Assembly: GCA_035641315.1 (NCBI GenBank)
Contig: DASQUK010000048.1
Span: 3,067-67,066, forward strand
Reading direction: 5' to 3'
Source of the DNA: DASQUK01 sp035641315
GTDB taxonomy: Bacteria > Actinomycetota > Acidimicrobiia > Acidimicrobiales > VFJN01
Length of the DNA: 64,000 nt
This document shows, piece by piece, positions 48,634 through 56,494 of this stretch (position 1 is its first letter; each line of letters begins with the position of its first letter). Under the pieces are notes generated by a model. It made no database searches. It was not told the DNA's origin and saw only the letters and a list, made by a program, of their open reading frames with translations. The position numbers were made by a program, and so were the translations under genes.

Positions 48634-48814
48634 GGGCGTACCTCGACTCGGCCGAAGGCCGAGGCCGTTGATCGCTTCCGGCGAAGGGCGGGTAGGGAGC
48701 GGGTGGCGCCGAGGATGCGGGCCGCTGCCGGCGCCTCTTGGCGCTGGCGGCGGTAGGGCCGCACCGCAGGCGACAGGACCCGTGAGCGGAGGGGAGCGGA
48801 CGGGCGCAGCCGGC

Positions 48815-49957
48815 TCACTGGTCGCTCCCCAGCTCGAGCAGGCGGCGGGCGATGATGTTGCGCTGGATCTCGGCGGTGCCGCCGTAGATCGTTGCGGCGC
48901 GCGAGTAGATGAACTCGCCCCGCCAGCGCTCGCTCTCGGGGTCGTCGCCGATCGTGACCGCGGCGGGCAAAGCGTCCGCGGCGAGGTCGAACACAGCCTG
49001 CTCGGCGGTCGCGAGGAGCACCTTGTCGATCGAGGTCTCCGGTCCCAGCCCGGTTCCCGCCGCCATCCGGTGCTGCGTAGCCCGCGACCGGGCGCGGAAT
49101 GCGTAGACGAGCTGGGTGACCTCGCCGAGCGCGAGCGGGTCGAGGGCGCCCGGCTCTGCGGCGTTGACGACGTCCCGCAGCCGGCGGTGCAGCCAGGCCG
49201 CCCGCTGCCAGAGGGACGTGCTCCGCTCGTAGGGGAGGAGATCCATGGCGACCGCCCAACCCTGGCCCTCTTCACCGATGGTGCGGTCGAAGGGGACGAG
49301 CACGTCGTCGTAGAAGACCTCCGAGAACTCCTTCTCGCCGTCCATGGTCTCGATGGGCCGGATCGTGATGCCGGGCGAGTCCATGTCGACGAAGAGGGCG
49401 GTGATGCCCCGGTGGGCCGATTCGAGGGAGCCGGTCCGGGTCAGCAGGACGCACCGCTGGGCGTACTGGGACAGGCTGGTCCACACCTTCTGGCCGGTCA
49501 CCCGCCAGCCGTCGTCGGTGCGGACGGCGCGGCAGGTGAGCGACGCGAGGTTGCTGCCGGTGCCCGGCTCGGAGAAGCCCTGGCACCAGACCTCGTCGCC
49601 GCGCAGCAGCGGCGGCAGCATCGCCGCGGACAGCTCGGGCCGGGCGAACGTGATCACCGAAGGCCCGAGCACCTCGGGCATCGAGTAGAGGCCGGGTTCC
49701 ACCAGGTCCCGCGCCGTGACCGCCTCGCTCAGGTAGGCGCGCAGGAGCGTCGACCCACCGAACCCGCCGACGTGCTCCGGCCAGCCCCAGCGGGCCCAGC
49801 CGGCGTCGAACGCGAGGCGCCGCACCTTGGCGATCTGGGCCATCTTCTGGTCGAGCGTGCCTCTGCCGTCGAAGGCGGTGGCGAGCTCGTCGGCGTGCTC
49901 GTCGAGCCAGTCATCCAGCGACTTGCGGAAGGCGTCGAGCTCCATGGCTCCGGTCAC
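48815..49957 (-). CDS. Acyl-CoA dehydrogenase, larger FadE-type subunit
   Basis: This 380-residue FAD-binding subunit has WARWGWPEHVGGFGGSTLLR, GDEVWCQGFSEPGTGSNLAS (FAD and substrate loop), WRVTGQKVWTSLSQYAQRCV, LLPYERSTSLWQRAAWLHRR, and SRAATIYGGTAEIQRNIIAR. It corresponds to the longer partner of heteromeric dehydrogenases used for branched or steroid acyl-CoA. The GTG at 49957 is six bases after the SnoaL-like gene's stop, and an ATG four codons in is an alternative. It forms an operon with the SnoaL-like gene upstream and the short dehydrogenase subunit downstream. Confidence 0.9.
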   Translation of the reverse strand: MTGAMELDAFRKSLDDWLDEHADELATAFDGRGTLDQKMAQIAKVRRLAFDAGWARWGWPEHVGGFGGSTLLRAYLSEAVTARDLVEPGLYSMPEVLGPSVITFARPELSAAMLPPLLRGDEVWCQGFSEPGTGSNLASLTCRAVRTDDGWRVTGQKVWTSLSQYAQRCVLLTRTGSLESAHRGITALFVDMDSPGITIRPIETMDGEKEFSEVFYDDVLVPFDRTIGEEGQGWAVAMDLLPYERSTSLWQRAAWLHRRLRDVVNAAEPGALDPLALGEVTQLVYAFRARSRATQHRMAAGTGLGPETSIDKVLLATAEQAVFDLAADALPAAVTIGDDPESERWRGEFIYSRAATIYGGTAEIQRNIIARRLLELGSDQ

Positions 49958-49963
49958 CGGGTG

Positions 49964-50407
49964 TTACCCGGCGGGCTGGGCGGTCGGCTCGGGGCGCCGC
50001 GGGTCGTGCGCCTTGCCGGAGTCGGCGCCTCCGTGGCGGCGGAGGAACGTCATCGACCGCGTCTCGAGGCGCCAGCCGTTCTCGGTGCGGACGTAGGTGT
50101 CGGTGTACCAGCCCATACGCATGTCGTGGCTGGTCTGGTCCACGAACAGCAGCGGCTGGGCGCCGCTGCCCTTGTCGCCGTCGAGCTCTAGGAGAGGCGT
50201 GCCCGTCAGGTACAGGCCCTTGGGCGCAGCCTCCACGAGGGACGGGAAGTCCTGCAGCACGTAGGTGGCGCCGAAGGCGCTGTAGGTGCCGTCGGGCGTG
50301 AAGACCTCGTCGATGATGGTCTGGATGTCCTTCTGCGTCATCTTGACCGAGTACTTCGCGAGCAGCTGCTCGATCTCGATGACGTCGGCGATTGGCATGC
50401 CTGCCAT
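49964..50407 (-). CDS. SnoaL-like (NTF2-fold) protein
   Basis: This 147-residue cone-shaped NTF2-like protein has VIEIEQLLAKYSVKMTQKDI (N-terminal helices), then IDEVFTPDGTYSAFGATYVL, then HDMRMGWYTDTYVRTENGWR and LETRSMTFLRRH, typical of SnoaL_4-type proteins. Members are isomerases, cyclases or hydratases on ring substrates, or small binding proteins. Next to acyl-CoA dehydrogenase subunits it could be a dehydratase or ketosteroid-isomerase-like enzyme, but the reaction is not readable. The ATG at 50407 has GGGAGCTGAC upstream. It is the first gene of the operon. An AGTTCTCAGAAT element at 50443-50454 resembles the motif shared by 42309 and 56416. Confidence 0.85.
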   Translation of the reverse strand: MAGMPIADVIEIEQLLAKYSVKMTQKDIQTIIDEVFTPDGTYSAFGATYVLQDFPSLVEAAPKGLYLTGTPLLELDGDKGSGAQPLLFVDQTSHDMRMGWYTDTYVRTENGWRLETRSMTFLRRHGGADSGKAHDPRRPEPTAQPAG

Positions 50408-50538
50408 GTCAGCTCCCTTCCAGTCCCCTCGGGCGATAATGAAGTTCTCAGAATGCGGCAACGTCGGTCTTACCCTAGGCTCGGCGGGCGGCGGAAGACA
50501 CCCCTGCGGCGCCGCCGGCGTTCCGGCGCCGGAATCCT

Positions 50539-50570
50539 GCGAGTACCGGCAGGAATCAGCGCCGGTACGG
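50539..50570 (+). repeat. 32-bp direct repeat, upstream copy flanking the racemase gene
   Basis: It begins GCGAGTACCG and ends GCCGG-TACGG. It matches 51828-51859 at 27 of 32 positions without gaps by my count. It sits in the 237-bp gap before the racemase gene, overlapping an imperfect palindrome around GGAATCCTGC / GGCAGGAATC. Confidence 0.65.
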
Positions 50571-50644
50571 TTCGGTGGAGTGGCCGCCACCGAGCTCGAG
50601 GCCACCGCGGAAGCGGCCGCGGCGCGAGCGGAGTGGGGACGCCG

Positions 50645-51790
50645 ATGACGGGCGGGCCCCTCGCCGGTGTGCGCATCGTGATGATGGGTGGGCTGGGCCC
50701 CGGCCCGTTCTGCGGCATGCTGCTGGGCGACCTCGGCGCAGACGTCGTGCGGGTCGACCGCGTGAGCGAGGTCGGCCTGCCGCCGCCCGTCGACGTGGTG
50801 GTGCGGCGGAGCCAGCGCTCGATCGCCGTGGACGTCAAGGAGCCGCGCGGCCGGGACCTCGTGCGGTCGCTGGCGGAGCGCGCCGACGCCTTCGTCGACG
50901 TGTACCGGCCGGGAGCGGTCGAGCGCCTCGGTCTGGGCCCCGACGACCTGCTCGCTGTCAACCCCCGCCTCGTGTACGCCCGCATGACCGGGTACGGGCA
51001 GGATGGCCCGTACGCCGCGATGGCGGGGCACGACATCGACTACATCGCGCTCAGCGGCGCCCTCCACGCGATCGGCACGGCGGACACGCCGGTGCCGCCG
51101 CTGAACATCCTGGGCGACTACGGCGGCGGCGGGATGCTGCTGGCCGTCGGTCTGCTGAGCGGCATCCTCGAGTGCCGGCAATCCGGCGTCGGGCAGGTGC
51201 TCGACGTCTCGATGCTCGACGGCGCAGTCACGTTGATGGCCGTCTTCTACGGCATGCTCGCCCAGGGCACGTGGCGGGACCGCCGCCAGGCCAACGTCGT
51301 CGACGGGGCGGCCCACTTCTACCGCACCTACGAGACCGCCGATGGGAAGCACTTCGCAGTGGGCGCGCTCGAGCCGAAGTTCTACGAGGAGCTCTGCGCC
51401 CGCCTCGGTGTTTCCGTGCCGCACGAGGACGACGATCCGGACGCATGGGCTACCCACGGCGAAGCGATGGCGGCCCGCTTCCGCGACAAGACGCGAGCCG
51501 AGTGGGAGCAGGAGCTGGTGGCCCCCCAATCCTGCGCAGCGCCGGTGCTCAGCATGACCGAGGCGCCAGGGCATCCCCAGAACCGGGCGCGGGGCACGTT
51601 CGTGGAGGTCGACGGCGTGGTCCAACCCGCTCCGGCGCCCCGGTTCTCCCGCACGGTGCCGCCGCCGCCCGGGCGCCCGGCGCTGGCGGGCGACCAGACG
51701 CTTGCCGTGCTGGCCGAGCTGGGGCTGGACAACCAGACGGTGAGCGAGCTGTCAGCTGCCGGTGTGGTGCGGCAACGTGAGGGTGGCTGA
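50645..51790 (+). CDS. Alpha-methylacyl-CoA racemase
   Basis: This 381-residue CaiB/BaiF-fold protein carries the racemase, not the transferase, residues. GHDIDYIALSGALHAIG holds the catalytic His (about residue 129) and NILGDYGGGGMLLAVGL the catalytic Asp (about 158), as in AMACR and mycobacterial Mcr. Also present are MTGYGQDGPYAAMAGHDIDY and LDVSMLDGAVTLMAVFYGML, plus a C-terminal PENRARG-like segment (HPQNRARGTFVEVDGVVQPA). It epimerises 2-methyl-branched acyl-CoA, needed before stereospecific dehydrogenation of steroid or isoprenoid side chains. Start ATG 50645 has GGGGACGCCG upstream. It stands alone between two minus-strand dehydrogenase operons and is flanked by 32-bp direct repeats. 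Confidence 0.92.
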   Translation: MTGGPLAGVRIVMMGGLGPGPFCGMLLGDLGADVVRVDRVSEVGLPPPVDVVVRRSQRSIAVDVKEPRGRDLVRSLAERADAFVDVYRPGAVERLGLGPDDLLAVNPRLVYARMTGYGQDGPYAAMAGHDIDYIALSGALHAIGTADTPVPPLNILGDYGGGGMLLAVGLLSGILECRQSGVGQVLDVSMLDGAVTLMAVFYGMLAQGTWRDRRQANVVDGAAHFYRTYETADGKHFAVGALEPKFYEELCARLGVSVPHEDDDPDAWATHGEAMAARFRDKTRAEWEQELVAPQSCAAPVLSMTEAPGHPQNRARGTFVEVDGVVQPAPAPRFSRTVPPPPGRPALAGDQTLAVLAELGLDNQTVSELSAAGVVRQREGG

Positions 51791-51827
51791 GGCATGGCGC
51801 CTCTCAGGGAACCTGCGGTGATCTCTC

Positions 51828-51859
51828 GCGAGTACCGCAAGGAACCACCGCCGGAACGG
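51828..51859 (+). repeat. 32-bp direct repeat, downstream copy flanking the racemase gene
   Basis: Companion of 50539-50570. It lies in the gap between the convergent racemase and crotonase genes, partly within an imperfect hairpin (TGCGGT / ACCGCA) that may terminate both. Confidence 0.65.
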
Positions 51860-51872
51860 GACGCTTGCTGCG

Positions 51873-52661
51873 TCAGGTGTCGCGATCCCGGGACAACAGG
51901 CGGTCGAGGTTGTCCCGCAGCTCGGGCGAGGTGAACGACCGGTCCTCGGCGGTCAGCGCGAAGTCCAGGGTGGCCAGCACCGCCCGCTCGAGGTGCAGGT
52001 TCAGGATGCGCTTGGTGTCCTGGGCCGCCCGCGGCGGCAGCTCGGCGATCCGCCGGGCGCAGGCCAGGGCCTGGTCCAGCACCTCGCCGTCCGGGCACAC
52101 GTGATTGACCAGGCCGATCTCGGCGGCCCGCCCGGCCGGGATCCGGTCCCCGGTCAGCGCGTACTCCTTGGCGAGCTGGAGGCTGGTCAGCAGCGGCCAC
52201 GTCACCGGCCCGCCGTCCGCAGCCACCAGGCCGACGAGCACGTGGGGATCGGCGAGGTGGGCGCTCTCGGCCATGAACACGATGTCGGAGAGGGCCACGA
52301 TGCTGCAGCCGAGCCCGACCGCCGGCCCGTTGACGGCCGCCACGACCGGCAGGCGGCACGCCACCATGGCGGTGACGATCCGCCGCCCGTCGTCGAGGGA
52401 CTGCCGCCGCAGCGCGGCGTCCTTGGTGAGCTCGTCCAGGTAGTCGAAGTCGCCACCCGCCGAGAACGCCCGCCCGTTGCCCGTGATGACCGCCACGCGG
52501 GCATCTGTGTCGGCGTCGAGCTGGGGGAACACGTCGGCCAGCGCCCGGTGGAGCGTGTGGTTCGTGGCGTTGAGTTGCTCGGGCCGGTTCAGCCGAACGA
52601 TCCGGACCGGCCCGTCGGCCTCCACCGTCAGCTCGTCGGGCAGGTCGTAGTTCACGCTCAT
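51873..52661 (-). CDS. Enoyl-CoA hydratase/isomerase (crotonase) family protein lacking both hydratase glutamates
   Basis: This 262-residue crotonase-fold protein has RLNRPEQLNATNHTLHRALA, the oxyanion hole RAFSAGGDFDYLDEL, and VAAVNGPAVGLGCSIVALSD. In the last motif the first catalytic Glu of hydratases is replaced by Ser. In SAHLADPHVLVGLVAADGG the second Glu is replaced by His. The branch with ADPHV-x-VGLVA-x-DGG is widespread in actinobacteria, but its reaction is not established. It may be an isomerase, hydrolase or a hydratase with a different base. It is the last gene of an operon of acyl-CoA synthetase and two dehydrogenase subunits, 7 bp after the latter. Start ATG 52661. Confidence 0.88.
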   Translation of the reverse strand: MSVNYDLPDELTVEADGPVRIVRLNRPEQLNATNHTLHRALADVFPQLDADTDARVAVITGNGRAFSAGGDFDYLDELTKDAALRRQSLDDGRRIVTAMVACRLPVVAAVNGPAVGLGCSIVALSDIVFMAESAHLADPHVLVGLVAADGGPVTWPLLTSLQLAKEYALTGDRIPAGRAAEIGLVNHVCPDGEVLDQALACARRIAELPPRAAQDTKRILNLHLERAVLATLDFALTAEDRSFTSPELRDNLDRLLSRDRDT

Positions 52662-52668
52662 GAGTTGA

Positions 52669-53802
52669 TCATGACGCTGGCAGCCCGAGGATGCGGGTCG
52701 CCACGAGGTTGCGCTGGATCTGTGACGTCCCGCCCATCACGCTCTGGGCCCGGCTGTAGAGATACACCTTCAGCCACGTGTCGTCGCCTCGGTGGCCATC
52801 GACGGCGCCCCCGATCGCGAGGGCGGCGTGCCCGACCGCCTGCTCGGCCTCGGTCATGAGCAGCTTGTCGACCGATCCCTCCGGTCCGTGGGAGATGCCG
52901 TCGAGGCGGTCCGACAGCCGCCGGCAGACGTGGCGCCGCAGCATCTCGGCCTCGACGATCGCCCACCCGAGGTCGCGGACCTCCTCGGGCCCGTACCGGT
53001 CCGGCTCGTCGCGCACCCGACGCACGAGCTCGTTGACGAGCTTGCTGTAGCGGGCGACGTAGCCGAGCTCACCGGGCTCGCGCTCGTGGCTGACGACGGT
53101 CATCGCGAGCTTCCAGCCCTCGCCCGGGCCACCGATCATGTTGGCGGCCGGAACGCGGGCGCCGTCGAAGATGACCTCCCCGAACTCGGTCGTGATCCCG
53201 TTGATCATCCGGAGCGGCCGCTGCTCGATACCGGTTTGGCGCATCGACACCACGAAGGCCGAGAGGCCCTTGTGCCGGGGCGCGTCGGGTTCGGTGCGGG
53301 CGAGGACGAGGCACCAGTCGGCCGCGTCCGAGTAGCTGGTCCAGACCTTGTGCCCGGTGATGACGTACTCGTCGCCGTCGGGCTCGGCGCGGGTGCGTAG
53401 CGACGCCAGGTCGGAGCCGGCGTCCGGCTCGCTGAAGCCCTGGCACCACCGCTCTCGCCCGTTGACGATGCCGGGCAGGAACCGGCGCTTGATGTCGTCG
53501 CTGCCGTGCTCGAGGATGCCCTGCACCAGGTAGCCGAGGCTGGGTCGCGGGGGTGCGCCCGCGGCCGCGAGCTCCTCGTCGACGATGACCTCGTACACGC
53601 TGGGGAGCCCCTGGCCGCCGATCTCGGTCGGCCACGACAAGCCGAAGAAGCCGGCGTCGTAGAGCGCCTGGTGCCAGGCCGCCTGCCCGGCCCAGTAGTC
53701 GTCGGAGGTCGACGACGCCGGCAGCCCGGGGTTGTTGTCGCGCAGCCATGTACGCAGGCGCAGCCGGAACGCGGCCTCCTCGGGCGAGTCACCGAAGTCC
53801 AT
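52669..53802 (-). CDS. Acyl-CoA dehydrogenase, larger FadE-type subunit
   Basis: This 377-residue FAD-binding dehydrogenase begins MDFGDSPEEAAFRLRLRTWL. It has AGFFGLSWPTEIGGQGLPSV, GRERWCQGFSEPDAGSDLAS, YVITGHKVWTSYSDAADWCL, MTVVSHEREPGELGYVARYS, and SRAQSVMGGTSQIQRNLVAT. It corresponds to the catalytic-type partner of alpha2beta2 acyl-CoA dehydrogenases. Its ATG lies 14 bp inside the end of the upstream subunit gene, so the two are translationally coupled, in line with an equimolar complex. It introduces a 2,3 double bond into a bulky or branched acyl-CoA. Confidence 0.92.
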   Translation of the reverse strand: MDFGDSPEEAAFRLRLRTWLRDNNPGLPASSTSDDYWAGQAAWHQALYDAGFFGLSWPTEIGGQGLPSVYEVIVDEELAAAGAPPRPSLGYLVQGILEHGSDDIKRRFLPGIVNGRERWCQGFSEPDAGSDLASLRTRAEPDGDEYVITGHKVWTSYSDAADWCLVLARTEPDAPRHKGLSAFVVSMRQTGIEQRPLRMINGITTEFGEVIFDGARVPAANMIGGPGEGWKLAMTVVSHEREPGELGYVARYSKLVNELVRRVRDEPDRYGPEEVRDLGWAIVEAEMLRRHVCRRLSDRLDGISHGPEGSVDKLLMTEAEQAVGHAALAIGGAVDGHRGDDTWLKVYLYSRAQSVMGGTSQIQRNLVATRILGLPAS

Positions 53803-54883
53803 GTTCCCCGCTCCCACCGCCGGGCGGCCGGGGTGCGCCTCCGATCCCGTGGTGGTCGAGGACACGGTCGAGGCTGGCGCCAACACCCCCGAGGACGTCG
53901 CTGGAGAGCAGGGCCCGCCGCAGATGGACGTGGGCCAGGCACTCCCAGGTGTTGCCGATGCCACCGTGCACCTGGATGGCGGTCTCGCACACCGCACGTG
54001 CCGCGCGGGCGCAGTAGGCCTTGGCCACTGCCGCCGCCGCCAACGCGTCGCCCGGCCGCAGAGCGTCCGCCGCCCAGGCGGCGTGGAGGGTGACGCTGCG
54101 CGATCCGTCGAACGCCACGAACGCGTCGGCCAAGAGGTGCTGGATGGCCTGGAAGGAGCCGATCGGCCGGCCGTACTGCCGGCGCTCCTTGGCGTACTCG
54201 GTCGCGAGCTCCACTGCGCCGCGCATCGTGCCCACCAGGTCGGCGCAACAGATGGCGAGGCCGAGGGCGGTCCACGTCGTGATGTCGTCGGCGGTGATGT
54301 CCTTCGCCTGACCCGGCACGGGATCGACCGCGGTCGAGGGGTCCAGCGCGACCGTGGGGCGCGTGAGGTCGACGCGGGTCCCGGCGTGTGGCCCGTCCAC
54401 CGGCGCCACGCCCACCTGCCCGAGCTTCCACGCGCCCGAGCCTGCGGGCACGAGCACGAGCGCCGTCGACGCACCGAGCGCGTCGACGGACGCAGCGCCC
54501 GCAGGTAGAGCGCCGTCGACGGCGCAGGCGGGCTCGGACAGGTCCGACGTGAGGGCGACGGTCTCGGGGGCCGTGGTCGTGGGGGCGGCCGCCGCTCGCC
54601 GGAGCTCCGCCGCCAGCGTCGGTCCGAGGAACGCGGCATCGGCGAGTCCCCGTCCGAGCTCCTCGGCGACGATGGCGACCTCGACCGCGGACGCCCACGG
54701 AGTGCCGTCGTTGTCTCCCGAGATTCGCAGCTCGCGCCACCCGGCTCCGGCGATGGTGGCGTCGAGCTTGGCGACCCGCTCACGGTCGTCGAGCTGGCCG
54801 ACGGCGTGGGGTCCGAGCCGGTCGACGAGCTGGGCGGCGGAGTCGCGGAGCGCCCGTTGCTCGGGTGTGAGGCGGACGTCCAT
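53789..54883 (-). CDS. Acyl-CoA dehydrogenase, smaller FadE-type subunit
   Basis: This 364-residue subunit begins MDVRLTPEQRALRDSAAQLV and shows VAIVAEELGRGLADAAFLGP, ELATEYAKERRQYGRPIGSF, QAIQHLLADAFVAFDGSRSV, and AIQVHGGIGNTWECLAHVHL. The mid beta domain is shortened and the typical FAD-loop sequence (FSEPxxGS) is absent, as in the non-catalytic partner of heteromeric dehydrogenases. The ATG at 54883 shares its A with the stop of the synthetase gene (TGATG). It overlaps the start of the larger subunit downstream. Confidence 0.9.
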   Translation of the reverse strand: MDVRLTPEQRALRDSAAQLVDRLGPHAVGQLDDRERVAKLDATIAGAGWRELRISGDNDGTPWASAVEVAIVAEELGRGLADAAFLGPTLAAELRRAAAAPTTTAPETVALTSDLSEPACAVDGALPAGAASVDALGASTALVLVPAGSGAWKLGQVGVAPVDGPHAGTRVDLTRPTVALDPSTAVDPVPGQAKDITADDITTWTALGLAICCADLVGTMRGAVELATEYAKERRQYGRPIGSFQAIQHLLADAFVAFDGSRSVTLHAAWAADALRPGDALAAAAVAKAYCARAARAVCETAIQVHGGIGNTWECLAHVHLRRALLSSDVLGGVGASLDRVLDHHGIGGAPRPPGGGSGEHGLR

Positions 54884-56415
54884 CAAGCGTCGATCCGCTC
54901 GGCGGCCAACCGCGGCCCCCACTCGTCGCGCAGGGTGCGGCGCAGCACCTTGCCGGACGGCAGCCTCGGGATGGCGTCGACCACGACGACGTGGCGCAGG
55001 TGCTTGTAGGTCGCCAAGGTGTCGGCCACGAGCAGCCGGAGCTCACGGGCGGAGACCGGGCGGGTGGCGTCGAGTTGCACGGCCGCGACCGGTACTTCGC
55101 CGGCGCGTTCGTCGGGGATGCCGAAGACCGCGCAGTCGAGGACGCCCGGGTGGCCGTGGAGCACCGCCTCCACCTCCGCGGGCGCCACCTGGAAGCCGTT
55201 GACCTTCATCATCTCCTTGGAGCGGTCGGTGAGATGGACCCACCCCTCGGGCTCGAGCCACCCGACATCGCCGGTGCGATACCAGCCGTCGACGAACGCG
55301 TCGGCGGTCGCCTCGTCGGGCAGGTATCCGGCCATGACCGACGGGCTGCGGGCCTGGATCTCGCCGATCCCGCCAGCCTCGAGGACCTTGCCGGTGTCGA
55401 GATCGGCGACACGCAGCTCGATGTCCGCCGGCGGCAGGCCGGCCGAGTCGAGCCGCCACGCCGCGGGGTCGCCGACCGGGTTGGCGGCGATGACCGGCAG
55501 CTCGCTGGCGCCGTACGCCGGGAGCCAGCGGACGCCGGTGCGCTCGGTGACGGCATTGGCGACGCTCTCGGTGACCGGGGTCGCGCCCCACATGATGTAG
55601 CGCAGGGACGAGAGGTCGTAGTCCTCGAGGTGCGGGTGGTTCGCCAGCGCCAGGGCGATGGGTGCGACGGCCATCTCCAGGGTCATGCGCTCCGAGGCGA
55701 TCCCGTGCAAGACCTCGTCGAGGTCGAACCGCCGGTGCAACCGGACGGTGGCTCCCGCCTCCGCGGCGGCGAGCAGGTTGAGCAGGCCGAGGATGTGTGA
55801 CGGGGGCGTGGCCACCTGGAACCGGTCGTCGGGGCCGAGGCCGAGCGCGGTGCACCAGTGGACGGTGGCGGCGCCGATCGAGGCGTGCGTGTGGCGGACC
55901 GCCTTGGGGAACCCGGTCGTGCCGGAGCTGAACACGAGGATCACGTCGTCCGTGGCGCGTGCCCCCCCGCCCCCCGGAAGCCCCGCACGGCTGTGGGCGA
56001 ACGCGGCCTCGCGCGCCGCGGGGTCCTCCAGGTCGATCACGCCGTCGCCGCCCAGGCGGTCGGCTAGCAGCGAGACGGCGGCGCCGTCGGCGACGGCGTG
56101 GCGGGGCAGGGTCAGGTCCAGGGCGTGGTCGACCTCGGCGGACTTCCACGCCGGGCTCGAGAGGACGGCGGCGGCGCCGACCTTGCTGATCGCATTGACC
56201 GCGATCACGAACTCCGGTCGGTTCGTCATCATCACCGCGACGCGGGCGCCCGGTCCGACGCCCCGGTCGACCAGGTGGCGGCCGAAGGCGTTGGCGAGGC
56301 CGTCGAGATCGCGGAACGACCAGCGGTCGTCACCGGCCCGTACGGCGTCCCGATCGCCGTACCGGTCCGCAGCCCGCTCGAGCCCCCCGTGCATGAGCGT
56401 CGCCATCGGAAACAT
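54883..56415 (-). CDS. Acyl-CoA synthetase (AMP-forming)
   Basis: This 510-residue adenylate-forming ligase has ILVFSSGTTGFPKAVRHTHA (about 158-177), PSHILGLLNLLAAAEAGATV, AYGASELPVIAANPVGDPAA, WYRTGDVGWLEPEGWVHLTD, RSKEMMKVNGFQVAPAEVEA, and the Lys of RLPSGKVLRRTL. It forms the CoA ester used by the dehydrogenase pair encoded directly after it (TGATG overlap), followed by the crotonase: one activation and beta-oxidation module. The ATG at 56415 lies right after CCGAGAACA, part of a 12-mer also found in the operator region at 42309, and no Shine-Dalgarno is visible. Confidence 0.92.
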   Translation of the reverse strand: MFPMATLMHGGLERAADRYGDRDAVRAGDDRWSFRDLDGLANAFGRHLVDRGVGPGARVAVMMTNRPEFVIAVNAISKVGAAAVLSSPAWKSAEVDHALDLTLPRHAVADGAAVSLLADRLGGDGVIDLEDPAAREAAFAHSRAGLPGGGGARATDDVILVFSSGTTGFPKAVRHTHASIGAATVHWCTALGLGPDDRFQVATPPSHILGLLNLLAAAEAGATVRLHRRFDLDEVLHGIASERMTLEMAVAPIALALANHPHLEDYDLSSLRYIMWGATPVTESVANAVTERTGVRWLPAYGASELPVIAANPVGDPAAWRLDSAGLPPADIELRVADLDTGKVLEAGGIGEIQARSPSVMAGYLPDEATADAFVDGWYRTGDVGWLEPEGWVHLTDRSKEMMKVNGFQVAPAEVEAVLHGHPGVLDCAVFGIPDERAGEVPVAAVQLDATRPVSARELRLLVADTLATYKHLRHVVVVDAIPRLPSGKVLRRTLRDEWGPRLAAERIDA

Positions 56416-56494
56416 TGTTCTCGGATTTGGAGATCGCCGTCAACACAGGCGGCAGGTACTGTTCGCCTACGTGGTCGGCGCGAACCTTCGGTCG

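Noticed and set aside
50645..51790. A third CaiB/BaiF CoA-transferase.
   Set aside because: It carries the His and Asp of alpha-methylacyl-CoA racemases (GHDIDY and LGDYGG), so racemase is the better call.
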